The notes under the pieces were generated by a model. It saw nothing but the letters and a program-made list of their open reading frames with translations, was not told the origin of the DNA and ran no database searches. This document shows positions 52,982 through 61,425 of a stretch of 64,000 bases of DNA, piece by piece (position 1 is the stretch's first letter; each line of letters starts with the position of its first letter). Source of the stretch: Saprospiraceae bacterium (lineage in GTDB: Bacteria > Bacteroidota > Bacteroidia > Chitinophagales > Saprospiraceae). Made by a program: the position numbers and the translations under genes. The stretch is from assembly GCA_016717265.1 (NCBI GenBank), contig JADKFX010000001.1:2058501-2122500 (forward strand). Direction: 5' to 3'.

Positions 52982-54010
52982 ATGAATTGGGATTTAAAAT
53001 TAAAGATTAAATATTGGGTTTGTCTTAGTTTGCTTGGGATCTCTATGAATTCATTCGGTCAAGATCCTTTGTTTAGCCAGTATTATGCACAGGCTTTGCA
53101 TATAAATCCCGGATTTGCAGGTATAAGCTATGCACCTAGATTTGAGCTTATTTATAGAAATCAGTGGCCTTTAATTCAGAATAGCGCAGGAGGATATGTA
53201 ACCTATGCGGTGAGTTACGACCAGTTCTTTAAGAATATTAATAGTGGAATTGGCTTCCAATTGCTGGCAGATGATGCTGGTGGTGGATTGTTAAAAACTT
53301 TGAAAGCAGCGGCCACTTATGGGTATCAGGCTCAAATATCAGATGATAATTATTTGAGAGGTGGTATAGAAGTAGGATTTGTCCAAACCAATTATGCTTG
53401 GGATAAATTTATTTTTGGAGACCAGTTGGATCCTGAATTTGGATCTGTTTCGCCGGGGGGAACTCCATATTCATCTGAAGAAATTAGGCCTGACAAAACG
53501 CAAGCATCGTATTTAGATATTGGAACCGGACTGGTATACTATAATCCTTATTTTAATATCGGGATTTCGGCGAAGCATGTGAATACACCTCAAAATGATA
53601 TTTTAAAAATAAATCCGACCACTTATTCCGGAATTCCGGTGCGTTGGGTGATTCATGGTAGCGCCCAAATCGATTTTGGCAGCTTTGGGAAACAGCTATC
53701 TATATTATCGCCTTCTATCCTTTTAGCGAAGCAAGCAGAATTTTTTCAGTTAAATATTGGGGCGCAATATCAGTTTAGCACAGTTTTTGCCGGTTTGTGG
53801 TATAGACAGGCTAAAAAAAATCCGGATGCCTTAATCGGGCTTGTGGGTTTTAAGAAAGGAGTTTGGAAATTCGGATATAGCTATGATTATACCTTGTCTT
53901 CATTGGGGAATGGGACAGGGGGTAGCCATGAGCTGAGTCTGGGGATTTTTTTAGGTGAAATTTGGAAGGAAAAGAAAAACATTAATGATTGTTTCGATGC
54001 CTTTCGCTAA
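52982..54010 (+). CDS. PorP/SprF family type IX secretion membrane protein
   Basis: 342 residues from the ATG at 52982, which gives a signal peptide (CLSLLGISMNSFGQ); an upstream in-frame ATG at 52913 adds residues unlike a signal sequence. The mature start QDPLFSQYYAQALHINPGFAG is the PorP/SprF hallmark when read in part. A beta-barrel follows. In T9SS such proteins anchor the PorE/PorK/N ring or pair with specific cargo. The divergent porU and the following gldJ place it in the secretion and gliding set. Confidence 0.92.
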   Translation: MNWDLKLKIKYWVCLSLLGISMNSFGQDPLFSQYYAQALHINPGFAGISYAPRFELIYRNQWPLIQNSAGGYVTYAVSYDQFFKNINSGIGFQLLADDAGGGLLKTLKAAATYGYQAQISDDNYLRGGIEVGFVQTNYAWDKFIFGDQLDPEFGSVSPGGTPYSSEEIRPDKTQASYLDIGTGLVYYNPYFNIGISAKHVNTPQNDILKINPTTYSGIPVRWVIHGSAQIDFGSFGKQLSILSPSILLAKQAEFFQLNIGAQYQFSTVFAGLWYRQAKKNPDALIGLVGFKKGVWKFGYSYDYTLSSLGNGTGGSHELSLGIFLGEIWKEKKNINDCFDAFR

Positions 54011-54019
54011 AAAAATCTT

Positions 54020-54052
54020 TTTGTTTGCACAATAAATTATTGTTTAACTTTG
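54020..54052 (+). promoter_or_regulatory. Promoter of gldJ
   Basis: TTTG at 54020-54023, 21 bases, then TAACTTTG at 54045-54052, within the range accepted for this phylum. A second TTTG at 54024-54027 gives 17-base spacing. The gldJ ATG is 25 bases downstream. Confidence 0.65.
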
Positions 54053-54077
54053 TTCCCCTAAAACAGAAAGTAGTAGG

Positions 54078-55580
54078 ATGAAAGGCAATTATTCAAAAAT
54101 CGTCTTTTTACTGAGTTTCTCATTACTATTGGGAGCTTGCAGTAAAAGCAAAAAAGGAGAATCCTCCGCAACAGGTTGGAAGTATAACGACCAAAAATGG
54201 GGTGGATTTGAAAAGGTTGACTATAATGGACAGTCCACCGGACCAAATCTTGTACTTATTGAAGGGGGTACTTTTACCATGGGACTTACCGAGGAAGATG
54301 TAACGTATGAATGGAATAACATCCCCCGTAGGGTGACTGTTTCTTCATTTTATATGGACGAAACTGAGGTGTCTAACATCAATTATCGCGAATATGTTTA
54401 TTACCTTAACCGGGTTTATAAATCATATCCAGAGGTATTTAAGAAAGCACTTCCAGACACTTTAGTGTGGCGGGAAGAGCTAGCTTACAACGAACCATTC
54501 GTTGAAACTTATTTCAGATATCCATCCTATGATGAATATCCAGTAGTAGGTGTAAGCTGGTTACAAGCTAAAGAATATTGTAAATGGAGAACAGATCGAG
54601 TGAATGAATTCATTCTTATCGAAAAAGGAATCTTAAATCCAAATCCGGATCAGGTAGATTCTGATAATTTCAACACCGGTTCATACCTGGCTGGACAATA
54701 TCAAGGAAATGTTCGTAAAAACCTTGAAGATTTACAGACAGGTGGAGAAAGACCCGTAAAATTTGATGATGGGATTCTTTTACCTGAATATAGATTGCCA
54801 ACAGAATCTGAGTGGGAATATGCCGCTTTAGCTTTAAAAGGTAAACAATCAGAAAATAAAGATGAGTTGATTACCGACAGAAGGAATTATCCTTGGGATG
54901 GTAATACAGCGAGATACAAAAGAAGAGATAAATACATGGGTAACATTCTGGCAAACTTTAAGAGAAGCCAGGGTGACTACATGGGTATGGCTGGAAAATT
55001 AAATGACCATGCTCATATAACGGCTCCTGTACGTACCTATTATCCAAATGATTTTGGTCTTTATAATATGGCTGGAAACGTTTCAGAATGGGTAGAAGAT
55101 TTATTCCGCCCTTTAACTTCCACTACCTTAAGAGATGTCGAAAACCACGATTTGAATCCTTTTAGAGGTAATGAATTTAAAGAATTAACATTAGATGAAG
55201 CAGGAAATCCTGTTGAAAAAGACAGCTTAGGTAAGATGAGATTTCAAATGGTTTCAGATTCTGCTGTTGAATTCCGTGAAAACTATAATAAAGGAGATGT
55301 TAAAAAGTACCGCGATGATGATGATGAAGTAATTAAGTATCAATATGGTAAATCCTCATTGATCAATGAAAAATCAAGAGTTTACAAAGGTGGTTCTTGG
55401 GCAGATCGTTTATTTTGGTGTTCTCCAGGTGCTCGTAGATTTAAAGATGAAGATAAGTCAGATCGTACCATTGGTTTTAGATGTGCGATGACTCGTACCG
55501 GAGGACCAGAAGGTAATGAAGATGCTGGTGGTCTTGAATTTAAGCGCAAAATGCCTAAAGTAAAAAGAGATTATAAATAG
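54078..55580 (+). CDS. gldJ: Gliding motility lipoprotein GldJ
   Basis: 500 residues. The signal ends in LLLGAC, a good lipobox with C21. The body is a formylglycine-generating-enzyme-like (sulfatase-modifying factor) domain: LIEGGTFTMG, VSSFYMDETEVSNINYREY, GVSWLQAKEYCKWR, RLPTESEWEYAAL, NMAGNVSEWVEDL and KGGSWADRLFWCSPGARRF. The catalytic chemistry of true FGE is not expected; GldJ is a paralogue of GldK that stabilises the T9SS/gliding complex. A terminator follows before murF, so the conserved gldJ-murF pair may be read as separate units. Confidence 0.94.
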   Translation: MKGNYSKIVFLLSFSLLLGACSKSKKGESSATGWKYNDQKWGGFEKVDYNGQSTGPNLVLIEGGTFTMGLTEEDVTYEWNNIPRRVTVSSFYMDETEVSNINYREYVYYLNRVYKSYPEVFKKALPDTLVWREELAYNEPFVETYFRYPSYDEYPVVGVSWLQAKEYCKWRTDRVNEFILIEKGILNPNPDQVDSDNFNTGSYLAGQYQGNVRKNLEDLQTGGERPVKFDDGILLPEYRLPTESEWEYAALALKGKQSENKDELITDRRNYPWDGNTARYKRRDKYMGNILANFKRSQGDYMGMAGKLNDHAHITAPVRTYYPNDFGLYNMAGNVSEWVEDLFRPLTSTTLRDVENHDLNPFRGNEFKELTLDEAGNPVEKDSLGKMRFQMVSDSAVEFRENYNKGDVKKYRDDDDEVIKYQYGKSSLINEKSRVYKGGSWADRLFWCSPGARRFKDEDKSDRTIGFRCAMTRTGGPEGNEDAGGLEFKRKMPKVKRDYK

Positions 55581-55603
55581 TTCTTTTAAAAGATAAATTT
55601 TTT

Positions 55604-55634
55604 AAAACTCATCCTCACCTAGGGGATGAGTTTT
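55604..55634 (+). terminator. Terminator after gldJ
   Basis: AAAACTCATCC (55604-55614) pairs with GGATGAGTTTT (55624-55634) around a 9-base loop, followed by more T residues to 55638. The hairpin covers the in-frame ATG at 55626. Confidence 0.82.
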
Positions 55635-55640
55635 TTTTAT

Positions 55641-56930
55641 ATGAATTTACCTGTATCATACAAACGTTACCTGGATCAAGACCGAAAGCTATTTACGGAT
55701 ACCAGGAAGTTAATACCTGAGGGCGTTTTTATAGCACTGCAGGGTCCAAATTTTAATGGCAACACCTATGCACAGGAAGCTTTAGAAAGAGGTGCTGCCT
55801 ATGCCATTGTAGATCAACAAATTTCAAATGATCCGAGGTGCATTCTGGTAGAAAACACCTTGTCAGAGTTGCAAAAAATGGCTTCGATTAACCGCCAGCA
55901 ATGCAAAGCAAAAATCATTGCAATAACGGGTTCGAACGGAAAAACAACAAGCAAAGAACTAATGTTTTCCATTTTCAAGTTGGTATTTCCAACAATTGCA
56001 ACAGAGGGTAATTTGAATAACCATATTGGCGTTCCTCTGACCTTGCTTCGGATAGACCATAACACGGAATTTGCAATTGTGGAAATGGGTGCAAACCATC
56101 CCGGTAATATTGCAGAACTATGTAAAATAGCAGATCCTGATGTTGGCATCATTACGAGCATAGGAAAAGCTCATTTAGAAGGTTTTGGCAGTTTTGAAAA
56201 AGTGATAGCAACGAAACTGGAACTTTTTGATTACTTGTCGGCTAAAAATCGACCTTGTTTTTATAATTTATTTTCAACGCTAATCGCAAATTTATTTGAA
56301 ACAAAATCCAGTTCCATTTCATTTGGCGATGTCCATACAAATGCTCATTATAAAGCGAAACTCATGCAATCCTTTCCAACGATTGTAATGGAATATTTTG
56401 CAGATCAACACAAAGTAGAAATGCAGTCAAAATTATTTGGCTCCTATAATTTTCAAAATATGGTAGCGGCTGCAAGTGTTGCATCTTTTTTTGGCATCCA
56501 GATCGAGGATATTAAACAAGGTATTGAATCTTATGTCCCTGCAAACATGAGATCCCAGGTACTTACGATGGATCACAATACAATCATTCTAGATGCTTAC
56601 AATGCAAATCCAAGTTCTATGCGCGAAGCTATAGAAGCATTTGATCTCATGCAGTTTGAACAGAAATGGATTATTCTTGGTGAAATGGCAGAGTTAGGTG
56701 AATATAAAGAAACAGAACATAGCGAACTTTATAATTTGGTTGTTGGAAAAAAATTCGATAAGAAAATTTTTGTAGGCACTATTTTTGAAAATTATGCTAC
56801 TTCTCAAAATGTGCTTGTGTTTCCGGATGTTCAAATCTGTAAAAATTGGTTGCAGGAGCATTGGCCAAATCATACAGCACTATTTATTAAAGGCTCAAGG
56901 TCTTCAGGATTAGAAAAACTTATCCATTAA
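55641..56930 (+). CDS. murF: UDP-N-acetylmuramoyl-tripeptide:D-Ala-D-Ala ligase
   Basis: 429 residues from the ATG at 55641. An in-frame ATG at 55626 lies inside the gldJ terminator stem and would add only MSFFY, so 55641 is preferred. The ATP loop is AITGSNGKTTSKEL (near residues 95-105), followed by EGNLNNHIGVPLTLLR, VEMGANHPGNIAELC and DAYNANPSSMREAI. It adds D-Ala-D-Ala to the peptidoglycan precursor in the cytoplasm. Its last 11 bases overlap the convergent arginase-like gene. If the terminator is efficient, murF needs its own promoter, which I could not find. Confidence 0.95.
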   Translation: MNLPVSYKRYLDQDRKLFTDTRKLIPEGVFIALQGPNFNGNTYAQEALERGAAYAIVDQQISNDPRCILVENTLSELQKMASINRQQCKAKIIAITGSNGKTTSKELMFSIFKLVFPTIATEGNLNNHIGVPLTLLRIDHNTEFAIVEMGANHPGNIAELCKIADPDVGIITSIGKAHLEGFGSFEKVIATKLELFDYLSAKNRPCFYNLFSTLIANLFETKSSSISFGDVHTNAHYKAKLMQSFPTIVMEYFADQHKVEMQSKLFGSYNFQNMVAAASVASFFGIQIEDIKQGIESYVPANMRSQVLTMDHNTIILDAYNANPSSMREAIEAFDLMQFEQKWIILGEMAELGEYKETEHSELYNLVVGKKFDKKIFVGTIFENYATSQNVLVFPDVQICKNWLQEHWPNHTALFIKGSRSSGLEKLIH

Positions 56931-57960
56931 TCATTTCCAGAATTCTACTTGGAATTTGATCTTTTGCAGTCGCTAAATATTCATCGTATGTACAAGGAAT
57001 TAACTGATTTGAAAATTCATTTTCTATAAGAGGTTCTTCAAACCACCATTTTCCTGAATTTTCTGATTTGTAAAATTTTAAAATATAATCCAGATTTTTA
57101 ATTTCAACCAGATATTGAGTCATTGAAGCTCGATTTGTATTTTGATCTAATTGTTTTAAATGGCAACCTTCCCAAAAATACCAAACCATTTGAGATACTA
57201 AAGCAGAAGTTATTTTTTCAGGATCTTTATTTTCATTCCAGCTTGAGATTACAAAGATTTTAAGTCGGTCACTCATGCCTGCTATACGAGCAATAGTTGA
57301 TGCTTCTTCAGCAAAAAAACCGCTTGGATTTTTTGAACTATTTCCTGGACTGTCACTTGCGCGAATTGCATTTAAATTAAAATAAACCATTTCTGATCTC
57401 CTTAAGGATGGTTCAATGCTTGATTGGTTTGCTCTGAATTCACCGGTTCGAATATAATGAATAGAGGATTCTTCAGGGCAAGAGAATTGCCGTTGAAATC
57501 CAATCATATTTAACTCTTTTAAGTATATAGATTCAAGATCAAATGAATTCAATGGATCACAATTATCAGAGATGCAGCTTATCCGATGTGGTTGAAATTG
57601 TGCATTTAGTTTTTGTTGTAAATTGAATAAAAAGTCTGCATCGCTCCCAAACAAGACGATTGTTTTATTTTGATTAAAAGCAAGATCAAAAACCTGATTA
57701 CAATTTTCTTCAAGGGTGTTGTTACTTAAATCACCCCCATCTGCGATTAGTCCTTGTTCAAAAAAGGATGCATTCAGGGTATTTAATGAAGACCTGACTA
57801 AAGTGCTTAAAGATGGGTCTATTGAAAAAAGTAGAAGTTTTGAATTCGGGTTTAGGTAGTAATTTGCGCCCTGTTTTGTAAATAGATCGCCAAGTTTATT
57901 GGAATTTTGTGGACTTGGTATATTGAGATTTTGATTTTGATCCTGATTTATTGGATGCAT
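56920..57960 (-). CDS. Arginase/formimidoylglutamase-fold protein lacking the metal motifs
   Basis: 346 residues, no signal peptide. The C-terminal half aligns by eye with the arginase family: NLNAIRASDSPGN, then PSGFFAEEASTIARIAGMSD and MVWYFWEG, in the positions of the usual SFDxDxxDP, GL-x-x-E-A and terminal helix. The first metal motif GGDH appears as GGDLS and the DAHxD motif is absent (the corresponding region reads SCISDNCDP). So the manganese site is missing and catalysis as an ureohydrolase is unlikely. Homologues of this type occur near T9SS/gldJ genes in the phylum. A structural or binding role is inferred, not shown. Confidence 0.65.
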   Translation of the reverse strand: MHPINQDQNQNLNIPSPQNSNKLGDLFTKQGANYYLNPNSKLLLFSIDPSLSTLVRSSLNTLNASFFEQGLIADGGDLSNNTLEENCNQVFDLAFNQNKTIVLFGSDADFLFNLQQKLNAQFQPHRISCISDNCDPLNSFDLESIYLKELNMIGFQRQFSCPEESSIHYIRTGEFRANQSSIEPSLRRSEMVYFNLNAIRASDSPGNSSKNPSGFFAEEASTIARIAGMSDRLKIFVISSWNENKDPEKITSALVSQMVWYFWEGCHLKQLDQNTNRASMTQYLVEIKNLDYILKFYKSENSGKWWFEEPLIENEFSNQLIPCTYDEYLATAKDQIPSRILEMING

Positions 57961-57981
57961 ATGATTATAGATTTAAAAAGA

Positions 57982-57989
57982 CAAATTTA
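57982..57989 (-). promoter_or_regulatory. -7 element for the arginase-like gene
   Basis: Minus-strand TAAATTTG, 22 bases upstream of the start codon. No -33 match at the usual distance. Confidence 0.4.
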
Positions 57990-58042
57990 TATATTATAAT
58001 TTTATTTAATATACTTTATTCTTATAAGTTAGAAGTTTTATA

Positions 58043-59269
58043 ATGAGAAAACAATTAGAAAGCTATTTAGAGCGTGCCCCTGAAATTGTATTTGAATGGA
58101 ATGACCCAGAATCAGAAGCAAGGGGTTGGGTGGTTATTAATAGCCTAAAAGGAGGTGCCGCTGGCGGTGGAACCAGAATGCGTAAAGGATTGACGCGGAA
58201 TGAAGTGGAAGCATTGGCAAAAACGATGGAAATTAAATTCAGGGTCTGTGGTCCATCTATTGGAGGCGCTAAATCAGGGATTGATTTTGATCCTTCAGAC
58301 CCGAGAAAACGAGCGGTATTACAACGATGGTTTAAAGCCATAAAACCACTTTTGGAGAATTATTATGGAACTGCCGGGGATTTAAACATTGATGAAAAAA
58401 CAGAAGTAAGGCCTTTTTTGCAAGCACTTGGCATCAATCACCCACAATTTGGTGTATTGGAAGGTCACTATCAATATTCCGATGAAACCAAACAAAGTGT
58501 ATTAGATCGATTGAAATCTGGTTGTGAGATTCCGGTAAGATCAGAAAATTATAGTCCTAAACCAGCCACTGATAGCTATGGAACCATAGATCTCATTACA
58601 GGATTTGGCGTATTCGAATCCATTAAACAGTACTATAAAATTTTTAAAGGGGAATCTCTTGAGGGAAAAAAGGTGTTTATCCAAGGATGGGGAAATGTGG
58701 GTGCAGCCGCTGGATGGTACTTGGCGAAAGAAGGTGCAAAATTAGTATTGATACAAGATAAAGATGGATATGTTCAAAGTTCTGAAGGCTTTAGTTTTGA
58801 AGCTGTGACTGATTTTATGAATACTAAAGTAAATAATTCTGTACAGGATGTTTTAAAAGTAAACAAAGTTTTAGAAATTCATCAACTTCAAGAATTTCAG
58901 GTGGATATTTTTATACCTGCAGCAGCTTCTAAACTTGTTAAACCCGAATTTATTGAAGTCTTAATTAAAAATGGACTAGATTTAATTTCATGCGGGGCAA
59001 ATGTTCCATTTTATGAAGATGCTCTAATTTTTGGAAGCTTGACTCAAAAAATAGACCAGGAGGTATCCTTAATACCAGATTTTATTGCGAACTGTGGAGT
59101 TGCCAGACTTTTTGCTTATTTAATGGGGAATGAAGGGCCCGTAACAGAAGAAGCGATTTTTAATGATATTACAAATACAATCAAAAATGCGATTTCAGAA
59201 CTTTCAAAGTCATCTATAAATCCTAAGAATCTTACAGAAAGAGCGCTTTCAATCTATACCGGTAATTAG
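58043..59269 (+). CDS. Glu/Leu/Phe/Val-family amino acid dehydrogenase
   Basis: 408 residues. The substrate domain has GGAAGGGTRMRKGL, the catalytic lysine region GPSIGGAKSGIDFDP and the aspartate in YGTAGDLNID. The NAD(P)-binding domain has VFIQGWGNVGAAAGWYLAKEGAK (Rossmann GxGxxG form GWGNVG). Oxidative deamination or reductive amination of glutamate or a branched-chain amino acid is expected. Length is between glutamate (about 450) and leucine dehydrogenases (about 365), so the substrate is open. It is a single gene divergent from the arginase-like gene. Confidence 0.9.
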   Translation: MRKQLESYLERAPEIVFEWNDPESEARGWVVINSLKGGAAGGGTRMRKGLTRNEVEALAKTMEIKFRVCGPSIGGAKSGIDFDPSDPRKRAVLQRWFKAIKPLLENYYGTAGDLNIDEKTEVRPFLQALGINHPQFGVLEGHYQYSDETKQSVLDRLKSGCEIPVRSENYSPKPATDSYGTIDLITGFGVFESIKQYYKIFKGESLEGKKVFIQGWGNVGAAAGWYLAKEGAKLVLIQDKDGYVQSSEGFSFEAVTDFMNTKVNNSVQDVLKVNKVLEIHQLQEFQVDIFIPAAASKLVKPEFIEVLIKNGLDLISCGANVPFYEDALIFGSLTQKIDQEVSLIPDFIANCGVARLFAYLMGNEGPVTEEAIFNDITNTIKNAISELSKSSINPKNLTERALSIYTGN

Positions 59270-59300
59270 TTTAAATAAATGATTAACAACATATTATGTA

Positions 59301-59323
59301 TTTGATATAATATTTATATCAAA
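59301..59323 (+). repeat. Perfect palindrome upstream of the OmpA-family gene
   Basis: TTTGATATAA (59301-59310) and TTATATCAAA (59314-59323) with a 3-base spacer. It lies just upstream of a -7 element and could be an operator or an AT-rich hairpin. Confidence 0.45.
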
Positions 59324-59350
59324 AGCATTAAAAATGGCTAAGTTTTTGCA

Positions 59351-59358
59351 TAGCTTTG
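59351..59358 (+). promoter_or_regulatory. -7 element for the OmpA-family gene
   Basis: TAGCTTTG fits TAnnTTTG. It lies downstream of an in-frame ATG at 59334 and 47 bases upstream of the ATG at 59406, supporting the later start. Confidence 0.4.
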
Positions 59359-59405
59359 TTAGGGGTTTTATGTCTAATAGAATCATTCATTTAAATTTAA
59401 GGTAT

Positions 59406-61226
59406 ATGACGCTGAAGTTTTACCATTTATTGATACTCGTACTCTGGGTGAATTTTTCTTTTGGTCAGCAAACAGACACCACAGTTCGGATGGATAATAG
59501 TCTTATTACACATCCTGATACGATGCCTATGACTGAGGGCACTACAAAAATTACTAAATCAAAAATTCAAATAGGGGATGCAAATGCTGCAGATTGGAAG
59601 TCTGGTAAATCTAAGTATCCACCAAAACCAAAGAATATGTGGGAGTTGGGTCTTGGTATAGGCCATTATTTTATACATGGAGATGTGGACCCTAAATATC
59701 CTGGATTTGGTATCGCTTTACATCTTAGAAAAGCATTGCATTATGCTTTTTCTATCAGACTGGATGCATTTTATGGTACCGCTTACGGACTTGAACCACA
59801 ACCTTATAGTAATGCTTTAGATAATGAACCAACTGTTTTTAAAGGGTATGGTACTGCGTATGGAGGGAATTCATGGTTTCCAGCCTATAAAACTCAATAT
59901 TTTTATGGGGCAGTGGAAGGTATTTTAAACATTGGGAATATCTTATTTCATAAAGACCATAATAAATGGAACACTTATTTATTTATAGGTATGGGTATTG
60001 ATCATAATATCACGAAACTTAATTTACTTGATGAGAATTCAAATCCATATACCAATTTGATAAATGCTTCTGGCTTTTCTGATGCAAATTTTAACACACG
60101 TCAAGGTCGAGCAGATATTAAAAAGAGGCTGAAAGCCATCTATGATGGAACCTATGAAACAGAAGCTTTTAAAAAGAAAGGAATTTTTAGGTTAAATGAT
60201 GATATAAACATTCATACACTCTTTATTGGGGGTTTGGGCGTTTCAAGAAAAATCAACCGAAGACTGAATATTTCATTAGAGCATCAGGTTCAAATTACAG
60301 ACAATGATTATTTGGATGGAATTGTTTGGAGAAGTAATGTTGATCAAACAACACAAAATGATTATCAACACTTTACAAATTTAAGATTAGCAATTAATTT
60401 AGGAAGCTTTAAAAATAAAAAGGAACCACTTTATTGGATTAATCCATTAGATGCGGCTTTTTCGGATATAGCAGATTTAAAACGCAGGCCAATATTTGAC
60501 CCTAAGGATACAGATCAGGATGGCGTTATTGATTTATTGGATCAGGAAGCTGAAACACCTCCTGGTGCGCCTGTTGATACCAGAGGCATTACCTTGGATA
60601 GCGATAATGATGGGATTCCTGACCATAAAGATGCAGAACCATTTTCACCTCCTGGATTTCAGGTTAATGATAAAGGCATAGCTCTTGTTCCGGCAGTTCA
60701 GCCAGGAATGTCAGAAGATGATATAAAAAACTTAGTCGATAAACGCCTGGGGGTACCACCTGGTAGTTATGATAGTACAGGTGGAAAAGGTTTACTTAGT
60801 TATATTGATTGGTTCTTGCCAATGATTCATTTTAAATTGGATGAATATTGTATTGACTTAAAATATGTACCTCAATTAGCAAGTGTAGCGCATGTTATGA
60901 AAACGCATCCTGGTTTGAAAATAACAGTGCATGGTCATACAGACATACGCCATAATAATGCTTATAATACAAGTTTATCCTATAATCGTGCAAAAGAAGC
61001 TATAGATTATTTAGTGAATACTTTTGAAATCCCACGCGAACGCTTGAAACTTATGTATGGTGGGGAAGAATCTCCATTGGGAGGACATGCAAAAAATTAT
61101 TTGGTTAACCGTCGGGTCGAATTCAGAGTAAGTTCTTCTGATGATAAAGAAATGGACAAACCAAATGGTCCTAAAGCTGGAGCTTGCCATAAAAAATGGG
61201 ATCGCAAAAAACTAGATACTAAATAG
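59406..61226 (+). CDS. OmpA-family outer-membrane protein with TSP3-type repeats
   Basis: 606 residues from the ATG at 59406, which gives a typical signal peptide (HLLILVLWVNFSFGQ); an in-frame ATG at 59334 adds 24 residues before it. An N-terminal beta-barrel (about 70-350) is followed by calcium-binding thrombospondin type 3-like repeats (DTDQDGVIDLLDQE, DSDNDGIPDHKDAE) and a C-terminal OmpA peptidoglycan-binding domain with VHGHTDIRHNNAYN, LSYNRAKEAIDYL and NRRVEFRV. It probably ties the outer membrane to the cell wall. T9SS PorE-like proteins share the OmpA domain, but this one has a barrel, so it is more like the general OmpA group of the phylum. Confidence 0.88.
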   Translation: MTLKFYHLLILVLWVNFSFGQQTDTTVRMDNSLITHPDTMPMTEGTTKITKSKIQIGDANAADWKSGKSKYPPKPKNMWELGLGIGHYFIHGDVDPKYPGFGIALHLRKALHYAFSIRLDAFYGTAYGLEPQPYSNALDNEPTVFKGYGTAYGGNSWFPAYKTQYFYGAVEGILNIGNILFHKDHNKWNTYLFIGMGIDHNITKLNLLDENSNPYTNLINASGFSDANFNTRQGRADIKKRLKAIYDGTYETEAFKKKGIFRLNDDINIHTLFIGGLGVSRKINRRLNISLEHQVQITDNDYLDGIVWRSNVDQTTQNDYQHFTNLRLAINLGSFKNKKEPLYWINPLDAAFSDIADLKRRPIFDPKDTDQDGVIDLLDQEAETPPGAPVDTRGITLDSDNDGIPDHKDAEPFSPPGFQVNDKGIALVPAVQPGMSEDDIKNLVDKRLGVPPGSYDSTGGKGLLSYIDWFLPMIHFKLDEYCIDLKYVPQLASVAHVMKTHPGLKITVHGHTDIRHNNAYNTSLSYNRAKEAIDYLVNTFEIPRERLKLMYGGEESPLGGHAKNYLVNRRVEFRVSSSDDKEMDKPNGPKAGACHKKWDRKKLDTK

Positions 61227-61237
61227 CGCTAAAACTA

Positions 61238-61363
61238 AATTTAGACTTATTCACTAAGGAATTTAGAAACCGTTCCCTGTAATCATCCCCTAAATGGGTG
61301 TCTAAGATTATTCAAGATTGTTAAAACGAGGAATCTTTGATACGTAATTTAGGCTTATTCCAC
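61238..61363. repeat. Imperfect direct repeat pair in the convergent spacer
   Basis: AATTTAGACTTATTCAC (61238-61254) and AATTTAGGCTTATTCCAC (61346-61363) differ by one substitution and one insertion. The rest of the 199-base spacer shows no gene or clear terminator. Confidence 0.35.
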
Positions 61364-61425
61364 GAATGCTATTTTTAGCTACCCTTTTATTTTTATCAGC
61401 AATAACTCGTAAATGCAACTGCCAT

